DNA of 64,000 nt, from assembly GCA_002841865.1 (NCBI GenBank), contig PHBD01000021.1:32562-96561 (forward strand). Direction: 5' to 3'. Made by a program: the position numbers and the translations under genes. Shown here one piece after another: positions 61,592 through 64,000 of the stretch (positions are counted from its first letter, which is position 1; each line of letters opens with the position of its first letter). Under the pieces are notes generated by a model. That model was not told the origin of the DNA. It worked only from the letters and a program-made list of their open reading frames with translations, and searched no databases. Source of the DNA: Deltaproteobacteria bacterium HGW-Deltaproteobacteria-19 (GTDB lineage Bacteria > Desulfobacterota > Syntrophia > Syntrophales > PHBD01).

Positions 61592-62782
61592 ATGGCGTTA
61601 GATTTCACTTTCACCGAAGAACAAAGGATGTTGGAGGATCAGGTTTACCGCTGGGCCACGACCTGGCTGGAGCCGCAGATGGAGCACATGTATGAAGTGG
61701 ACGAGATGCCCCCCACGATCTTCAAGGAGTTGGGAAATCTCGGCGTGAACGGAATCGTCTTCGATGAAAAGTATGGTGGAGCAGCCCTCGGCTACGTGGA
61801 AACACTGCTCGTTTACGAGACCATCGCCCGCGTCAGCAACGCCCTCTCCATGACGGTCGGCGCGAGCCAGACCCTCTGCTTCGACAACTTCCGCCGGAAT
61901 GCCTCGGAAGAGCAGAGAGCATACGTCCTCCCCAAGGCCTGCACGGGTGAGTGGATCGGCTGCCTCGGCATCACCGAGCCCAACGCCGGTTCGGACGCCA
62001 TGTCCATGGCCACAAAGGCTGAAAAGAAGGGTGACAAGTACATCATCAACGGTTCCAAGATCTTCATCACCAACGGCCCCGTTGCCCAGTTTATGACCTT
62101 CTACGCCAAGACCGATCCCGCTGCCGGCCCCAAGGGCATCAGCGCCTTCTGCTTCGAGTTCGACAAGGTCAAGGGCTGCAAGCGCGAGAAGATCAAGAAG
62201 TGGGGCATGAGGACCTCCCCCACGGCCCTGATCACCTTCGAGGACATGGAACTTCCGGAAAGCGCACTCATCGGCGGGCTGAACAAGGGCGTCGCGATCC
62301 TCACGAGCGGCCTCTGCACCGAGCGCATCACGCTGTCCGGCTGCACCCTGGGCGGCCAGAGGACCTGCCTCGAGCTCTCCCTGAAGTACGCGAAGGAAAG
62401 AGTGCAGTTCGGCAAGCCCATCGCCTCCTTCCAGACCATTCAGGAGAAGCTGGCGAACATGTACTGCGGCTACAAAGCCGGCAAGTGGCTGGCCTACAGC
62501 GCCGCCGCCTACACCGACACGCTGACGAACAAGTCCGGCGGCAAGGGTACGGACCTCGACCGGATGGCCGCAGCCGCGCTGCTGTACACGGGCGAAATGG
62601 GAACCAAGATCGGCCTCGACGCGATCCAGATCCACGGCGGTTACGGCTACTGCACCGAGTACGCCATTTCCCGTCACTTCCTGGATCAGAAACTGTGGGA
62701 GATCGGCGCCGGCACGTCGGAAATCCGCCGCATGATCATCGCCCGCGAGTTGATGCGCGACGATTTCAAGAGCGGTCTGTAA
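61592..62782 (+). CDS. Acyl-CoA dehydrogenase, isovaleryl-CoA dehydrogenase-like active site
   Basis: This 396-residue flavoenzyme has FAD/substrate motifs CLGITEPNAGSDAMSM, KYIINGSKIFITNG and the C-terminal IHGGYGYCTEYAISRHFLDQKLWEIGAGTSEIRRM. At the position of the common catalytic Glu (YEGTSE) it has Ala (GAGTSE). A Glu is present instead in SGLCTERITLSG, the location used by isovaleryl-CoA dehydrogenase. It should introduce a 2,3-double bond into an acyl-CoA with electrons going to ETF. Substrate is not determined; branched or cyclic acyl groups are possible. AGGGAGG precedes the ATG, and a strong terminator follows. Confidence 0.94.
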   Translation: MALDFTFTEEQRMLEDQVYRWATTWLEPQMEHMYEVDEMPPTIFKELGNLGVNGIVFDEKYGGAALGYVETLLVYETIARVSNALSMTVGASQTLCFDNFRRNASEEQRAYVLPKACTGEWIGCLGITEPNAGSDAMSMATKAEKKGDKYIINGSKIFITNGPVAQFMTFYAKTDPAAGPKGISAFCFEFDKVKGCKREKIKKWGMRTSPTALITFEDMELPESALIGGLNKGVAILTSGLCTERITLSGCTLGGQRTCLELSLKYAKERVQFGKPIASFQTIQEKLANMYCGYKAGKWLAYSAAAYTDTLTNKSGGKGTDLDRMAAAALLYTGEMGTKIGLDAIQIHGGYGYCTEYAISRHFLDQKLWEIGAGTSEIRRMIIARELMRDDFKSGL

Positions 62783-62819
62783 TCGAATCCATATCCCGGC
62801 AGCTGCCGGGGTGAACACG

Positions 62820-62854
62820 GAAGGCCATGGCGAAAGCCATGGCCTTCTTTTTTC
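62820..62854 (+). terminator. Terminator after acyl-CoA dehydrogenase
   Basis: GAAGGCCATGGC and GCCATGGCCTTC form a perfect 12-bp stem with a GAAA loop, followed by TTTTTT. Confidence 0.95.
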
Positions 62855-62935
62855 CACTCTTCCCTTGACCGACCGGAGTCCGTATGTTAGAGAGTACAAG
62901 ATTTTATTAACGAATCTGATTCCTTACCTGAGTGG

Positions 62936-64000
62936 ATGATGCAGCCAAAGAGCCTCCCGATAACCCGCTGGCGCCTCTCGGAAGTGGATCCCGGTATTCA
63001 GGAGAAGCTGTCTTCGGAATTCGGGCTCTCTCCTATCGTCTCCCAGATCCTCACCAGCCGGGATATCCTGGAGATCGACGACGCGAAGCGCTTTCTCTCC
63101 CCTTCCCTTACGGACCTTCACAATCCCTACCTGATGAAGGACATGAGGAAGGGCGTCAACCGCCTGATCAAGGCCTTTCGCAACCGGGAGAGCATCGTCA
63201 TCTACGGTGATTATGACGCGGACGGGATCACCTCCGTTGTGCTTCTCCTGACGTTCTTCCGCCGCATCGATCCATCCGTCTCCTATCACATCCCGGATCG
63301 GATCGGGGAGGGCTACAGCCTCAACCGGACAGCCATTGACCGGTTCAAAAGCCAGGGCATAAACCTGATCGTAACGGTTGACTGCGGCATCTCTGATTCC
63401 GACGAAGTCACCTATGCGAAAAGCCTCGGTATCGACACGATCATCCTCGATCATCACGAGGTCCCGTCCACCCTGCCCGACGCCGCAGCCGTCATCAATC
63501 CCCACCGTACCGACTGTCCCTTCCCCTTCAAGGATATGGCCGCCGTGGGGATTGCCTTCAATTTCCTCATCGCGCTGCGAGGGGTTCTCCGTGAGGAAGG
63601 CTTCTGGAGCAGTCGCACCTACCCTAACCTCAGGCAATACCTGGATCTGGTAGCGCTCGGGACGATCGGGGACATATCCCCCCTGATCGACGAGAACCGC
63701 ATCCTCGCCAAAGTCGGCCTGGATCTGATTACGGAAGGGCGGCGCACAGGCATCCGGGCTCTCAAGGAAATCTGCGGAATTGACAACCAGGTAGTGGACT
63801 CCACCAAGGCCTCCTATAACCTGATTCCCCGCATCAACGCCGCCGGCCGCATCGCATCCCCCCGGGATGCAGTGGATCTACTGATGACGGAAGACATGGA
63901 GGTAGCTCGGACGCTGGCCCGACAGTTGGATGTCTACAATCGGCGGCGTCAGGACATCGAGAGGGAGATTCTGGGCGAGATTCTCAGGGAAATCGAAAAT
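62936..64000 (+). CDS. recJ: Single-stranded-DNA-specific exonuclease RecJ (3' end outside window)
   Basis: The frame opens at ATG 62936 and stays open for 355 codons to the window edge. DHH-family motifs are present: IVIYGDYDADGITSVVLLL (motif I), VTVDCGISD, IILDHHEVPSTLPDAAAVINPH (motif III DHH) and ALGTIGDISPLIDENR. NAAGRIASPRDAVDLLM follows. RecJ degrades single-stranded DNA 5' to 3' in recombination and mismatch repair. ATG 62939 is an equally possible start; the ribosome site is weak. The missing part would contain the OB fold and C-terminal domain. Confidence 0.94.
   Translation, partial: MMQPKSLPITRWRLSEVDPGIQEKLSSEFGLSPIVSQILTSRDILEIDDAKRFLSPSLTDLHNPYLMKDMRKGVNRLIKAFRNRESIVIYGDYDADGITSVVLLLTFFRRIDPSVSYHIPDRIGEGYSLNRTAIDRFKSQGINLIVTVDCGISDSDEVTYAKSLGIDTIILDHHEVPSTLPDAAAVINPHRTDCPFPFKDMAAVGIAFNFLIALRGVLREEGFWSSRTYPNLRQYLDLVALGTIGDISPLIDENRILAKVGLDLITEGRRTGIRALKEICGIDNQVVDSTKASYNLIPRINAAGRIASPRDAVDLLMTEDMEVARTLARQLDVYNRRRQDIEREILGEILREIEN

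Overview
The window is a GC-rich, gene-dense bacterial chromosome segment. It most resembles a syntrophic member of the Desulfobacterota, of Syntrophus/Smithella (Syntrophales) type. This is an inference from gene content. It rests on three acetyl-CoA hydrolase/transferase paralogues, an acetate permease, an acyl-CoA synthetase, an acyl-CoA dehydrogenase and a crotonase. Two sigma-54 activators, an exported tetraheme cytochrome with a Tat-exported flavoprotein, cytochrome bd, and a pair of elongation factor G proteins of the mitochondrial/spirochaete/deltaproteobacterial kind point the same way. No phage, transposase, CRISPR array or rRNA was seen. One tRNA (CAU anticodon) is present.

Layout. 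1-2.5 kb: end of an MFS transporter, then a leftward flavoprotein-cytochrome operon. 3-8.6 kb: B12/radical SAM protein, DUF3467 protein, CNBD-GGDEF cyclase, ECHDC3-like crotonase and acyl-CoA synthetase. 8.7-13 kb: NhaD-type antiporter, an unknown protein coupled to a second radical SAM protein with odd cysteine spacing, and a GAF protein. 13-17.9 kb: gapA, a convergent NtrC-type response regulator/histidine kinase pair, and two small exported proteins. 18-24.8 kb: sugar-phosphate isomerase-like protein, rsfS-comF-rfaE2, D-aminoacylase, HD hydrolase, TPR lipoprotein and GerMN protein. 24.8-30.9 kb: EF-G2, K+ channel, cNMP-binding protein and GAF-sigma54 activator. 30.9-31.6 kb: AT-richer gap holding a candidate small RNA. 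31.6-44.9 kb: cydAB, CYTH protein, hydrolase, SprT-like protein, panCD, ksgA-DUF2062-tsaD, nadB, purB and an MscS channel. 45-52 kb: nitroreductase, PAQR/hemolysin III, a CoA-transferase-like/GNAT fusion, FG-GAP protein, tRNA and CoA-transferase 2. 52-57.5 kb: two NUDIX proteins, HAD phosphatase, RecA-like ATPase and mitochondrial-type EF-G1. 57.9-64 kb: acetate permease, CoA-transferase 3, a 53-residue membrane protein, a pseudogene, acyl-CoA dehydrogenase and the start of recJ.

How the genes fit together. The acyl-CoA genes suggest fatty- or aromatic-acid oxidation in which CoA is moved between acyl groups and acetate, and acetate crosses the membrane by the SatP-like permease. The flavoprotein-cytochrome pair and cytochrome bd are electron outlets. 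A GNAT domain very like the protein acetyltransferase Pat is fused to a CoA-transferase-like domain that has lost its catalytic Glu. It could couple CoA-ester status to lysine acetylation. This fusion and the twin anti-Shine-Dalgarno hairpin RNA near 31.5 kb are the two most promising undescribed elements.

Limits. All family calls come from reading translated sequence, without database searches. Promoters and operators are pattern matches. The organism assignment is provisional.
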